From positions 1-64,000 of the forward strand of contig NZ_WMBB01000021.1 in assembly GCF_009708175.1 (NCBI RefSeq): 64,000 nucleotides of DNA, given 5' to 3'. Below are positions 18,487 to 26,694 of this stretch, one piece after another (positions within the stretch are counted from its first letter, which is position 1; each line of letters starts with the position of its first letter). A model generated the notes under the pieces. That model saw only the letters and a program-made list of their open reading frames with translations. It was not told the DNA's origin and searched no databases. The DNA is from Nocardia aurantiaca. Lineage in GTDB: Bacteria > Actinomycetota > Actinomycetes > Mycobacteriales > Mycobacteriaceae. Position numbers and translations under genes: made by a program.

Positions 18487-19220
18487 TGCGAGCCTCCCGC
18501 CGAAATCCGTTCGGCCACCACGCGATACAGCTCGTCGATGACCTCGTCCTTGTTCAGGTCGCTGGTATCGACCAGCTCCGCGTCCTCGGCGGGACGCAGC
18601 GGCGACACCTTGCGCGTCGAGTCCAGGGTGTCGCGGCGCTGCACGTCCGCCAGCACGCCCGCGAAATCATCACCCCGGCCCTCGGCGATGTTCTGCGCGT
18701 TGCGCCGCTCCGCCCGCGCCTCGGCCGAGGCGGTCAGGTAGATCTTCACATCGGCCTCGGGCAGCACCACGGTGCCGATATCACGGCCCTCGACCACGAT
18801 TCGACCAGCGGCCGCGGTGAGATCGCGCTGCAACGCCACCAGCTGCTCCCGCACCTCGGGCACGGCGGACACCGCGGACACCGCCTTGGTCACCGCATTG
18901 CCGCGGATCTCGCCCGAGACATCCTCACCATCGAGCAGGATGACCTCCCGGCTCGGATCGGTGCCGATGGTCAACGGCAGCTCCTTGACCGCAACCGCGA
19001 TGGCCGCGGCATCGTCCAGGTCCACGCCGCTGCGCAGCACGCGCAGGGTCGCCACCCGGTACATGGCCCCGGTATCGAGGTAGCTGGCCCCGAGACGGGT
19101 CGCGAGCTTGCGCGACACGCTCGACTTGCCGGTGCCCGACGGGCCGTCCATGGCGACGACCAGCCGCGCCGAACCGGTCAGCGTGCCGGCCGCGTCGATC
19201 AGACTTCCCACACCGTTCAC
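18483..19220 (-). CDS. cmk: Cytidylate kinase
   Basis: A 245-residue (d)CMP kinase with P-loop DGPSGTGKSSVSR near residue 25, the NMP-binding YLDTGAMYR motif and the GRDIGTVVLPEADVKIYL core, followed by the LID Arg cluster (AEARAERR, DVQRRD). It feeds CDP/dCDP synthesis. The GTG start overlaps the rluB stop by 4 bases, and the stop overlaps der by 4 bases, so translation is probably coupled along the operon. Confidence 0.95.
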   Translation of the reverse strand: MNGVGSLIDAAGTLTGSARLVVAMDGPSGTGKSSVSRKLATRLGASYLDTGAMYRVATLRVLRSGVDLDDAAAIAVAVKELPLTIGTDPSREVILLDGEDVSGEIRGNAVTKAVSAVSAVPEVREQLVALQRDLTAAAGRIVVEGRDIGTVVLPEADVKIYLTASAEARAERRNAQNIAEGRGDDFAGVLADVQRRDTLDSTRKVSPLRPAEDAELVDTSDLNKDEVIDELYRVVAERISAGGSQ

Positions 19221-20788
19221 AACGACACCGCCTCGTAGAGCTTCCCGATTTCGTCCCGGCCCAGCACGCGCAGCGTGCCCGGCCGCTGATCGCCCAGTGC
19301 GACCGGTCCAATGTGGGTGCGCACCAGCGCGGTCACCGGGTGGCCGACCTCGGCCAGCAGGCGGCGCACGATGTGCTTGCGCCCCTCGTGCAGCACCACC
19401 TTCACCAGCGACTTGCCCTGGCCGACCTCGAGCACCTGGAACCGGTCCACCTTGGCGGGACCGTCCTCCAACTCGACGCCGTCCTTGAGCAGCTTGCCGA
19501 CCTCGCGGTTCTTGACCTCGCCGTTGACCGTGGCCAGGTAGGTCTTGGACACCTCGAAGGACGGGTGCATGAGCCGGTGCGCGAGATCGCCGTCATTGGT
19601 GAGCAGCAGCAGGCCCTCGGTGTCGGCGTCCAGGCGGCCGACGTGGAACAGCCGCTGGCCCGAGGCGACCCGCTCGGCGACGAGGTCGCCCACGCAGGGG
19701 CGGCCCATCTCGTCGGACATGGTCGACTGCCAGCCCTTGGGCTTGTTCAGCGCCAGGTACACCTGCTCGTCGCGGATCACCACGCGCACACCGTCGACCC
19801 GGACCACCGCGGTCTGCGGATCGATGCGCAGGCCCTGCTCGCGCACGATCTTGCCGTCCACCTCGATGCGGCCGGCTTCGATCATTTCCTCTGCCGCGCG
19901 GCGGGAGGCCACCCCGGCCTTGGCGAGGACCTTCTGCAGGCGCTCGCCCTCCCCCCAGGGCAGCTTCTTCGGGCCCAGCGCGTCGGCGTCCACATGCTGG
20001 CGGCGGGCGGGCTTGGCATTGCTGATCAGGACCGGTGTGACGACCTGCTTGACCGGCTTGGCCTTCTTCTTGGCGGGAGTGCTCGGCGAGGTGTGCGGGG
20101 CCAGCGGGCTGCCGCCGCCGATCCGGCCGCGCGACGCATTGCGATCCTGGCCGAAACCGGCACGGTCAGCGCCGAATCCGGTGCGCGACTGGCCGCCACG
20201 GCTGTCACCGCTACGTGAATCGGAACCCCAGTCACCGCGAGACTGATTGCCGCGCGCGGAGTTTCCGAACGAGGAGCCGCCGCGCGGGTACGCGCCACCG
20301 CGCGAACCGCCACCGCCCCACTGGCTTTCGCCGCGTGAGCCGTAACCTTCGCCGCGCGAGCCCGAAGCGCCGCGCGAGCCGTAGGATCCGGCGCCACCAC
20401 GCGCCGCCCCGGTCCGGGAGTCGCCGTACGAGCCGGAGCCGCTGCGCGAAGCTCCGCCCCGGGAGTCGCCGTACGAGCCACCGCGGGTTTTGTCGGAGCG
20501 CGAGTCGTACGATCCGCTGCCCCCGCGTCCGCCGCCGTACGAGCCGCTGCGGCCGCGCGAGTCGCCGCGAGAATCGCCGCCCCACGAGGGCGAGTCGCCG
20601 CGCGATCCACCGCGATTCGCGGAGCCGCCACGGGTGTTCGCGGAGCCGCCTCCGCCGTATGAGCCGCCGCCGCGCGCGGACCGGTCGTCTCCGGTCCGGC
20701 CGCGGGCGGCCCGCGAACCGCCGCGGGGCGGTTCGCTGCCACGTTTCCTACGATCCGGTGTGCCATCTCGGCGAGCGGGTGTATTCAC
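19217..20788 (-). CDS. rluB: rRNA pseudouridine synthase RluB-like with long Gly/Ser/Arg-rich N-terminus
   Basis: 523 residues. About the last 247 form a standard RluB/RsuA enzyme: an S4 domain (RLQKVLAKAGVASRRAAEEM), the catalytic motif HVGRLDADTEGLLLLTNDG with the active Asp in GRLD, and KTYLATVNG. Family members modify 23S rRNA near U2605. The first about 270 residues are low-complexity Gly/Ser/Arg/Tyr sequence (GGSRG, GSYGDSRGG, GSGSYGDS), predicted disordered and RNA-binding. The M. tuberculosis homologue is about 254 residues and lacks this. The GTG start lies 11 bases after the scpB stop. Confidence 0.9.
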   Translation of the reverse strand: MNTPARRDGTPDRRKRGSEPPRGGSRAARGRTGDDRSARGGGSYGGGGSANTRGGSANRGGSRGDSPSWGGDSRGDSRGRSGSYGGGRGGSGSYDSRSDKTRGGSYGDSRGGASRSGSGSYGDSRTGAARGGAGSYGSRGASGSRGEGYGSRGESQWGGGGSRGGAYPRGGSSFGNSARGNQSRGDWGSDSRSGDSRGGQSRTGFGADRAGFGQDRNASRGRIGGGSPLAPHTSPSTPAKKKAKPVKQVVTPVLISNAKPARRQHVDADALGPKKLPWGEGERLQKVLAKAGVASRRAAEEMIEAGRIEVDGKIVREQGLRIDPQTAVVRVDGVRVVIRDEQVYLALNKPKGWQSTMSDEMGRPCVGDLVAERVASGQRLFHVGRLDADTEGLLLLTNDGDLAHRLMHPSFEVSKTYLATVNGEVKNREVGKLLKDGVELEDGPAKVDRFQVLEVGQGKSLVKVVLHEGRKHIVRRLLAEVGHPVTALVRTHIGPVALGDQRPGTLRVLGRDEIGKLYEAVSL

Positions 20789-20799
20789 GTTGTCCTATT

Positions 20800-21543
20800 T
20801 CAGTCCTCGGTGCCAAGGTCGATATCGGCCTCGGCCGGTTTCTTCAGCCTGGTGTACCGGGGGTCGGTGTCCAAGCTCTCATTGATCTCGTCGATCAGAT
20901 CGACGCCCGGAAGCAGCGGGGCCAATGGCGGCAGATCTGCCAGTGACGCAAGTCCGATCCGTTCCAGGAACAGCTCGGTGGTGATGTACAGAGTGCCGTT
21001 GGTCTCCGGGTCCGCTCCGGCCTCCGCGATCAGGCCCCGCGCCAGCAGGGTCCGGATCACGCCATCCACGTTCACGCCGCGCACCGCGCTCACGCGTGCT
21101 CGGGTAACCGGTTGACGGTACGCGATGACCGCCAAGGTTTCCAAAGCGGCGCGTGTGAGCTTCGACCGGGCGCCGTCCAACAGCATACGTTCCACATAGG
21201 GGGCGAATTCAGTCCGTGTGTAATAACGCCACCCGTCGCCCACGAATCGGAGATCGATGCCACTGCGTCGTACGGTCAGTTCCGCCGACATCTCGCGCAG
21301 CGCGGTCTCCACCCGGATCGGATGATCGCGCAGCGCGGAGGCCAGCAGTTCGACGGGTGCGGGCGCGTCGGTCACGAGGAGCATGGCCTCGAGCGCGGCC
21401 CGGAACTGCTCCTCGGTGAGCGCGTCCTCATCTTCCAAGTCCTCGGGATCGAGGGCCGGCGCGTCCGGTTCGGGGGCGAGCACTCCCTGGTCGCCGGCGG
21501 CCGGTTCCTGCACGTCGTCTCCCAGGTCGTGTACCTCGGTCAC
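20800..21543 (-). CDS. scpB: Segregation and condensation protein B
   Basis: A 247-residue ScpB with two winged-helix domains (LTEEQFRAALEAMLLV at about residue 42; TRAALETLAVIAYRQPVTRA near 150, the family signature). It dimerises, binds ScpA and loads onto the SMC condensin for chromosome segregation. GTG 21543 is chosen because GAGGAGG lies about 7 bases upstream and its GTGA overlaps the scpA stop. A longer in-frame start at 21591 would run inside scpA. Confidence 0.93.
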   Translation of the reverse strand: MTEVHDLGDDVQEPAAGDQGVLAPEPDAPALDPEDLEDEDALTEEQFRAALEAMLLVTDAPAPVELLASALRDHPIRVETALREMSAELTVRRSGIDLRFVGDGWRYYTRTEFAPYVERMLLDGARSKLTRAALETLAVIAYRQPVTRARVSAVRGVNVDGVIRTLLARGLIAEAGADPETNGTLYITTELFLERIGLASLADLPPLAPLLPGVDLIDEINESLDTDPRYTRLKKPAEADIDLGTED

Positions 21544-22607
21544 CCGTAATCCTCCTCGATCGTCACCGGTTGGGCAGGTTGGTCCGCGCACTCGCCGATC
21601 CAGCTGATGGACAGCGGTCCCAGGGGGTCGGGCTGGTCGAACTCGATGGTCTTGCCCCGGTAGAGCTCGAGCAGCGCCAGGAAGCGGGCCACGATCTGGA
21701 TCGGCAGTTCGCAGTCGGCACAGAGTTCGTGGAAGGTCGTCCAGCCGCCCGCGCCACGGCTTTTCAGCATGTCCAGGACCAGCGCGGCCTGCTCGGCGAT
21801 CGAAATCGCATGGGCGTGGATGTGATCCAATCCCACCCTCGGTCTGGGACGCGGCCGGAACACGGCGGCTGCGACCTCCGCGAATCCCGCGGCGTCCACC
21901 CCCAGCGTAACCTCCGGCAACAGCTGCAGATACCGCTCCTCCAGCGACACCGCGCGCGGATAACGTTGCAGCGCCGCCGCCTCCAGCTCGCCGAGCAGCG
22001 CCGCCACCTGTTTGAACGCGCGGTATTGCAACAGCCGCGCGAACAGCAGGTCGCGGGCCTCCAGCAGTTCGAGGTCCTCCTCGTCGGACACCTCGCCCGA
22101 GGGCAGCAGCCGGGCCGCCTTCAGATCCAGCAGGGTGGCCGCGATGAGGAGGAATTCAGTGGTCTGGTCGAGGACCTTGTCCGCGCGCAGGCCCTGTTCC
22201 TCGGACAGCCGGGCGGTGAGCGCCTTGGTGTGGGCGATGAACTCGTCGGTCACCTTGTGCAACGCGATCTCGGTGACGTCGAGCCGCCGCTGGCTGATCA
22301 GCTGCAGCAGCAGGTCGAAGGGTCCCTCGAAGTTGGCCAGCTTCAAATGAAACTTGCCTGGTGCGTCCGAATTGCCTGGTGTGGCACCGTCCGCCGTGCC
22401 GCTGGATCCGGCGATATCAGCCACGACCGGGGCACTCGGCGCAGATTCGGCTCCGGCCGATGGGCCCTCCTCGGCGCCGGCCGCGACACTGTCGGCAGGC
22501 GCCGAGGAAGCGGGGGCTCCGGCGGGCAGGGCGGTCTCGCCGGTGGGCAGCCCGATATCCGCGTCCGCCGGATCATGCTCGGACGCTGCGTCGAGAGGAT
22601 CGCTCAA
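21540..22607 (-). CDS. scpA: Segregation and condensation protein A
   Basis: A 355-residue kleisin of the SMC-ScpAB condensin. Residues 1-85 form an Ala/Pro/Ser-rich, probably disordered extension. The kleisin domain starts at KFHLKLANFEGPFDLLLQLI near residue 86, with FLLIAATLLDLKAARLLP in the middle and a C-terminal winged helix (GWTTFHELCADCE through VARFLALLELYRG) that binds SMC heads. The start is a rare TTG at 22607 within the parA stop (TTGA overlap). Confidence 0.9.
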   Translation of the reverse strand: MSDPLDAASEHDPADADIGLPTGETALPAGAPASSAPADSVAAGAEEGPSAGAESAPSAPVVADIAGSSGTADGATPGNSDAPGKFHLKLANFEGPFDLLLQLISQRRLDVTEIALHKVTDEFIAHTKALTARLSEEQGLRADKVLDQTTEFLLIAATLLDLKAARLLPSGEVSDEEDLELLEARDLLFARLLQYRAFKQVAALLGELEAAALQRYPRAVSLEERYLQLLPEVTLGVDAAGFAEVAAAVFRPRPRPRVGLDHIHAHAISIAEQAALVLDMLKSRGAGGWTTFHELCADCELPIQIVARFLALLELYRGKTIEFDQPDPLGPLSISWIGECADQPAQPVTIEEDYG

Positions 22608-23530
22608 CGGCCCGACCGCTGGATGACTTCCCGGGCCATGGCCCGATAGGCTTCCGCGCCACCGGATTTCGGTGCCCAGGTGGTGATGGGCTCACCGGCC
22701 ACACTGGCGTCGGGAAAGCGGACGGTCCGCGAGATCACGGTGTCGTACACGAGGTCGCCGAACACCTCGACCACGCGCGTCATCACCTGACGCGAATGCA
22801 ATAGGCGGGCATCGAACATGGTGACCACGATGCCGTACAGGGTCAACTCCGGATTCAGCCGGTCCCGCACCTTCTCCACGGTGTCGTTGAGCAGGGCCAG
22901 GCCGCGCAGCGAAAAGTATTCGCACTCCATCGGAATGATGACGCCGTCTGCGCAGGCCAGGGCATTCACGGTGAGCAGGCCCAGCGACGGCTGGCAGTCG
23001 ATGAGGATGTAGTCGTAGCGGTCGCGCAGCGGCGCGAGCGCACGGCCCAATGTCTGCTCGCGGCCGACCTCGTTGACGAGTTGAATCTCCGCCGCCGAGA
23101 GGTCGATATTGCTGGGCAGCAGATCCATGCCCTCGACCTTGGTGTTCATCAGCACGTCGTCGACGTTGACCTTGCCGGGGCCGACGAGCAGGTTGTGTAC
23201 GGTGACGTCCAGATCGTGGTGCGCCACACCGAGTCCCGCCGACAGCGCGCCCTGCGGATCCAGGTCCACCAGCAGCACCTTGCGCCCGTATTCCGCCAGC
23301 GCCGCACCGAGGTTGATGGTCGAGGTGGTCTTGCCGACGCCGCCCTTCTGATTGCACATGGCGACGATCAGGGCAGGGCTGCTGTGATCGGCCTCGACCG
23401 GCACGGGGATCTCGCGCACGGGGCGCCCGGTAGGACCGACTGCCGTGCCGTCGTGCACCACATCGGGTGCCTCCCACAGTGTTTGCGCGGCGGTTTCGAT
23501 CCGCTGGCCCGCACCACCGGTAGTCGTCAC
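22604..23530 (-). CDS. ParA/Soj family ATPase of the scpAB operon
   Basis: A 308-residue MinD/ParA-type ATPase with the deviant Walker A CNQKGGVGKTTST near residue 62, switch I (LLVDLDPQGALSAGLG) and Walker B (DYILIDCQPSLGLLTV). It corresponds to Rv1708, not to the oriC-linked ParA, and its cargo is not established. Residues 1-50 are a variable N-terminus. GTG 23530 has GAAGGAG about 10 bases upstream. It heads the operon parA-scpA-scpB-rluB-cmk-der. Confidence 0.88.
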   Translation of the reverse strand: MTTTGGAGQRIETAAQTLWEAPDVVHDGTAVGPTGRPVREIPVPVEADHSSPALIVAMCNQKGGVGKTTSTINLGAALAEYGRKVLLVDLDPQGALSAGLGVAHHDLDVTVHNLLVGPGKVNVDDVLMNTKVEGMDLLPSNIDLSAAEIQLVNEVGREQTLGRALAPLRDRYDYILIDCQPSLGLLTVNALACADGVIIPMECEYFSLRGLALLNDTVEKVRDRLNPELTLYGIVVTMFDARLLHSRQVMTRVVEVFGDLVYDTVISRTVRFPDASVAGEPITTWAPKSGGAEAYRAMAREVIQRSGR

Positions 23531-24063
23531 GTCCGCTGCTCCTTCGACGTTCCTGCCCTTGCCCCACCCACCGTCTGCCGTGGACGACGCGGCCCGGCCG
23601 CATGTGCGATCGGGTCCGTCCAAGACGCTACCGCCTGTTCGCGCAAGACCAACGTTCGGACACGCACCCTAAACCTGCACTTCAGACAGGGTAAGGGTGT
23701 CCTCGGTCGGACTTCCGTCTGGTCGGGGGCATTCTTCGGTTGTGGGACAGCAGGTTACGGGCTATACACTACGACTGCGGGAGATCAGCGGGGGTTTCTC
23801 CGAATCCTGTCCGATCCGGCACAGTCGATGCCCTACCGGGTGAGCCGCCTGCCCTTCGCGGCCCACACGCCCTGCCTCCTCGGGGTGAGCTGCCATCGAC
23901 CCTGATGGCGATCGTCCACGCTAAGCCCCGAGCCGCCAACCGCGACACCGCGGCCCGGACGACCACGATATCAGCGCACCCGCGCGGGCGAACTCGGCGG
24001 CCGTCGGCAGCCCACCGGCGGACGAGGCGCGCAGCACCGCGAAGTCGGCTGCGACACCGTTCC
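23531..24063. other. Gap with no recognised gene
   Basis: About 530 bases upstream of the parA operon. The operon promoter must lie in its left part. Open frames here have no recognisable domain, no ribosome-binding site and codon use like random high-GC sequence. Confidence 0.5.
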
Positions 24064-24348
24064 TCACGCGAACCTCGTTTCGATCCGGGAGATCCGCCCT
24101 GCGGTCGGTCCCATTCGCTCGGCAAGCTGCTGCCGCGTCATGCCGCGCGAGCGCCGAATCTCGGCCGGCTGTCCGGAATCTCCGCAAGCAGCTCGTCCTT
24201 CCCGGCGGCAACCGCGTCCTCGCCGCCGGCTCATCAGACGAACTCTTCGCAATCGTCCCGCCGGCGCGAGCACCCACTCATCGCAGACTCTGCGAACAGG
24301 GTGCGAACCGTACCCGGCCGTAGGGGGTGGCGAGCTGGTCGATCCCAT
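24064..24348 (-). pseudogene. Remnant of an XRE-type helix-turn-helix protein
   Basis: The minus strand encodes EIRRSRGMTRQQLAERMGPT followed by AGRISRIE, a clear Cro/C1-type helix-turn-helix, but it stops soon after (TRFA). A neighbouring frame holds the expected preceding stretch AAGKDELLAEIPDS, and another holds DEWVLAPAG. At least two frameshifts separate these pieces. Intact relatives are about 90-110 residues, often antitoxins of HigBA-like pairs. No toxin partner is visible. Confidence 0.5.
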
Positions 24349-24369
24349 GCTCTGGCTGTACCGAGTCTC

Positions 24370-25626
24370 CTAGTCCTGCTCGACCCGCTCAGGTCGCCAT
24401 CGCCGCAGCGCGATGATGGCGGCCACGCACCCGACGCCGAGTGCGATGGCCGTCCAGGCCGCGCGGTTTCCGGAGGCGGCGGCCCGGTCGGGAAGCGCCT
24501 CGCAGCCACGGTATTCCAGTGTCAGCACGGCCGTCGGGACGAACAGGATGCCGAGCGCCAGCACGGTCCCTGCCGCGTTGCCGGTGATGACCGCCCCGAA
24601 GCTGTACCCGGCGAGCGCGGCGATGGCGCAGCTGCCGATCAGCGCGGTCCACGAATCATCGTGCCGCACACCGGGAGCCAGCAGCGCGAATATCCCGATG
24701 AGGACGATCGCGCCGGCCGCGACGACCGGGGCCGGGCGCAGCAGGCCCGCGGCCAGCCCGAGCGCCATGACCACCAGCATCGGCGCGAGCTTCCAATGCG
24801 CCTGGGCCGCAATGGCGATCGCGCTGCCGGTCGCCGCGAGCGACACCGCGAGCAGGGCGAGGGTGCCGTCGCGTCCCGGCAGCAGCAAAGCGGCGACCAC
24901 GGCGGCAACGAGCACCGCGAGCGCACCGAGGGCGATGGCGGTCGTGTCGGTCGTCTCCGAGGTCAGCCGTTCCGACACCACGGCCGTGGTCGTGATCACC
25001 ACCGCCGCGGAAAGGATCGGGCCGAACGGCAGATTCAGCGTGGTGGGGTAGGACGACGCTTCGGTCCGATGGCAGAGAAGGAAGCACACGGCCAGCAACG
25101 CAACCGTCGGAATGGTGAGCCAATCCGGCGGCAGATCCACGAAGGCGCGTTCGAGCAGTGACTGGCCGCCGGTCTCGGCGGCCACGGTCTCGATGTTGTC
25201 GCCCACTATGACGCCGGTCAGCGCCCCGAGTAGATATCCGATGGTGGGCGGCCGGTGTTCGAGCGCCGCCGCCCCGGCCGCGCCCAGCAGCACGCCCGCG
25301 GCGAGCGCATCGGCGAAGTTGGCGGTCGCCAGGCTCGCGGAGGTGGTGGTCACCAGCAGGTGGTTGGTCGCCAGGACGAGGGTCGCGACGGTGGCGGTGC
25401 CCCAGGCGGCGCGGGTGCCGAACATCCGCGCGCACACCGCGGTCAGGACCGCGACGACCGCGCCCGCGGCGGTGGCCCGGGGCAGGGTAATGGTGAGCAG
25501 CATCATCTGTAGTGCGGACGAGTCGGTGTCGCACCCGGTGCCGACGGGCACGATGAGCGCCAAGCCCGCGATAGCGGCGGCGGCGTATCCGCCCGCCGTA
25601 TCGAGGGCCGCACGATACCGCTGCAC
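24370..25626 (-). CDS. Polytopic membrane protein of unknown function
   Basis: 418 residues with about 11-12 hydrophobic segments (for example YAAAAIAGLALIVPVG, ATAAGAVVAVLTAVCARMF, LSAAVVITTTAVV, LAPMLVVMALGLAAGLL, ALGVGCVAAIIALRRW). The arrangement of short loops suggests an integral transporter- or enzyme-like protein, but no family motif is recognised. The last loop carries a Cys-containing stretch (EYRGCEALPDRAA) and the second a CDTDSS. The GTG start at 25626 is 65 bases from the LysR gene, which is on the same strand upstream. Confidence 0.65.
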   Translation of the reverse strand: MQRYRAALDTAGGYAAAAIAGLALIVPVGTGCDTDSSALQMMLLTITLPRATAAGAVVAVLTAVCARMFGTRAAWGTATVATLVLATNHLLVTTTSASLATANFADALAAGVLLGAAGAAALEHRPPTIGYLLGALTGVIVGDNIETVAAETGGQSLLERAFVDLPPDWLTIPTVALLAVCFLLCHRTEASSYPTTLNLPFGPILSAAVVITTTAVVSERLTSETTDTTAIALGALAVLVAAVVAALLLPGRDGTLALLAVSLAATGSAIAIAAQAHWKLAPMLVVMALGLAAGLLRPAPVVAAGAIVLIGIFALLAPGVRHDDSWTALIGSCAIAALAGYSFGAVITGNAAGTVLALGILFVPTAVLTLEYRGCEALPDRAAASGNRAAWTAIALGVGCVAAIIALRRWRPERVEQD

Positions 25627-25691
25627 GGGCGGCTCCCAGAGGTTGAAGCGACAGGTCAGTTACTGTCCAGCAACCGTAACAGTGCACGTCC

Positions 25692-26579
25692 TCACCGGGC
25701 TTGTCGGCGGGCCGCCCAGTCCGCGGCGAAATCGCGGAAGCGCCGCACGGCCTCGGACGGGCCGGCGGTGGCCGACCAGATCAGCCCGACATCCCGCGAT
25801 GCGCCCGCGTCGGCGAGCGGGACGACGGCCAGCCCGGGCGGCACGGGTTCCTCCGCCGGTACCAACGCCACCCCGAGCCCGGCGGCGACCAGCCCGGAGA
25901 CCGTCACCAGATCGCTGGACTCGAAGGTGATGTGCGGCCGCATCCCGGCCGCCGCGCACAGTTCGTCGAAGATCCGCCGCATGCCGAATCCCGCGTGCAT
26001 GGTGACGAATTCGGTGTCGGCCAGCTCGGTCAGGTGGATCTGCCGCTGCCCTGCGAGCCGGTGATCGGCCGGAACCGCCAGTACCAACGGCTGATTCAGC
26101 AGGGTTCGCCACCCGATGCCGGGCTCACTGGGCCGCGGCGAGACCAGCGCCAGATCGGCCTCGCCGTCGAGCACCTGCCGGGTGATGACCTCGGCGGCCC
26201 CTTGAAAGAGCGTGAAATGGATACGCCCGGAGCCACGCCGGAATTCGCCGATCAGTTGGGGCGCCAGATGACTGCCGAAGGAGTGCAGGAACGACAGCCG
26301 CACCACCCCTTTGGTCGGATTGATACGGTCCGCGACGGCCTGCTCCCCGGCGAGCAGTTCGGCGCGGGCGCGGCGGGCGTGTTCGTAGTAGAGGCGGCCG
26401 TACTCGTTGAGACGGATCCGCTTGCCGTGCCGGTCGAACAGGGGCGTGCCGAGCCGTTTCTCCAGGCGGGCGAGCATGCGCGAGAGCGTGGGCTGGGCCA
26501 GGTGCAGCCGGTCGGCGGCCGCGCTGACATTCTCCGTTTCGGCGAGTGTCGTAAACCACTCCAGGTCCCCACCGAGCAC
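25692..26579 (-). CDS. LysR-family transcriptional regulator
   Basis: 295 residues. The N-terminal winged helix-turn-helix is at residues 1-60 (LEWFTTLAETENVSAAADRL, AQPTLSRMLARLEKRLG). A periplasmic-binding-protein-like effector domain spans about 88-290 (LSFLHSFGSHLAPQLIGEF, LALVSPRPSEPG). It is transcribed divergently from the MFS transporter at 26695, so it most likely controls that transporter and itself. The effector is unknown. The start is GTG, 115 bases from the MFS start. Confidence 0.9.
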   Translation of the reverse strand: MLGGDLEWFTTLAETENVSAAADRLHLAQPTLSRMLARLEKRLGTPLFDRHGKRIRLNEYGRLYYEHARRARAELLAGEQAVADRINPTKGVVRLSFLHSFGSHLAPQLIGEFRRGSGRIHFTLFQGAAEVITRQVLDGEADLALVSPRPSEPGIGWRTLLNQPLVLAVPADHRLAGQRQIHLTELADTEFVTMHAGFGMRRIFDELCAAAGMRPHITFESSDLVTVSGLVAAGLGVALVPAEEPVPPGLAVVPLADAGASRDVGLIWSATAGPSEAVRRFRDFAADWAARRQAR

Positions 26580-26606
26580 GCTGCCTCCTCGCGTTATGTC
26601 ACCACA

Positions 26607-26630
26607 GCATGAGCTTCCCGATCATCATGC
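26607..26630. promoter_or_regulatory. Candidate LysR operator
   Basis: The inverted repeat GCATGA-N12-TCATGC lies mid-way in the 115-base gap between the divergent LysR and MFS genes. Spacing is longer than the typical T-N11-A box, so the assignment is tentative. Confidence 0.4.
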
Positions 26631-26694
26631 ATTTCCGTTCTAAACGCTGACATCGCACCCTGGAATTCGCACCCGTCGTCCGCGAGAGGAACCG

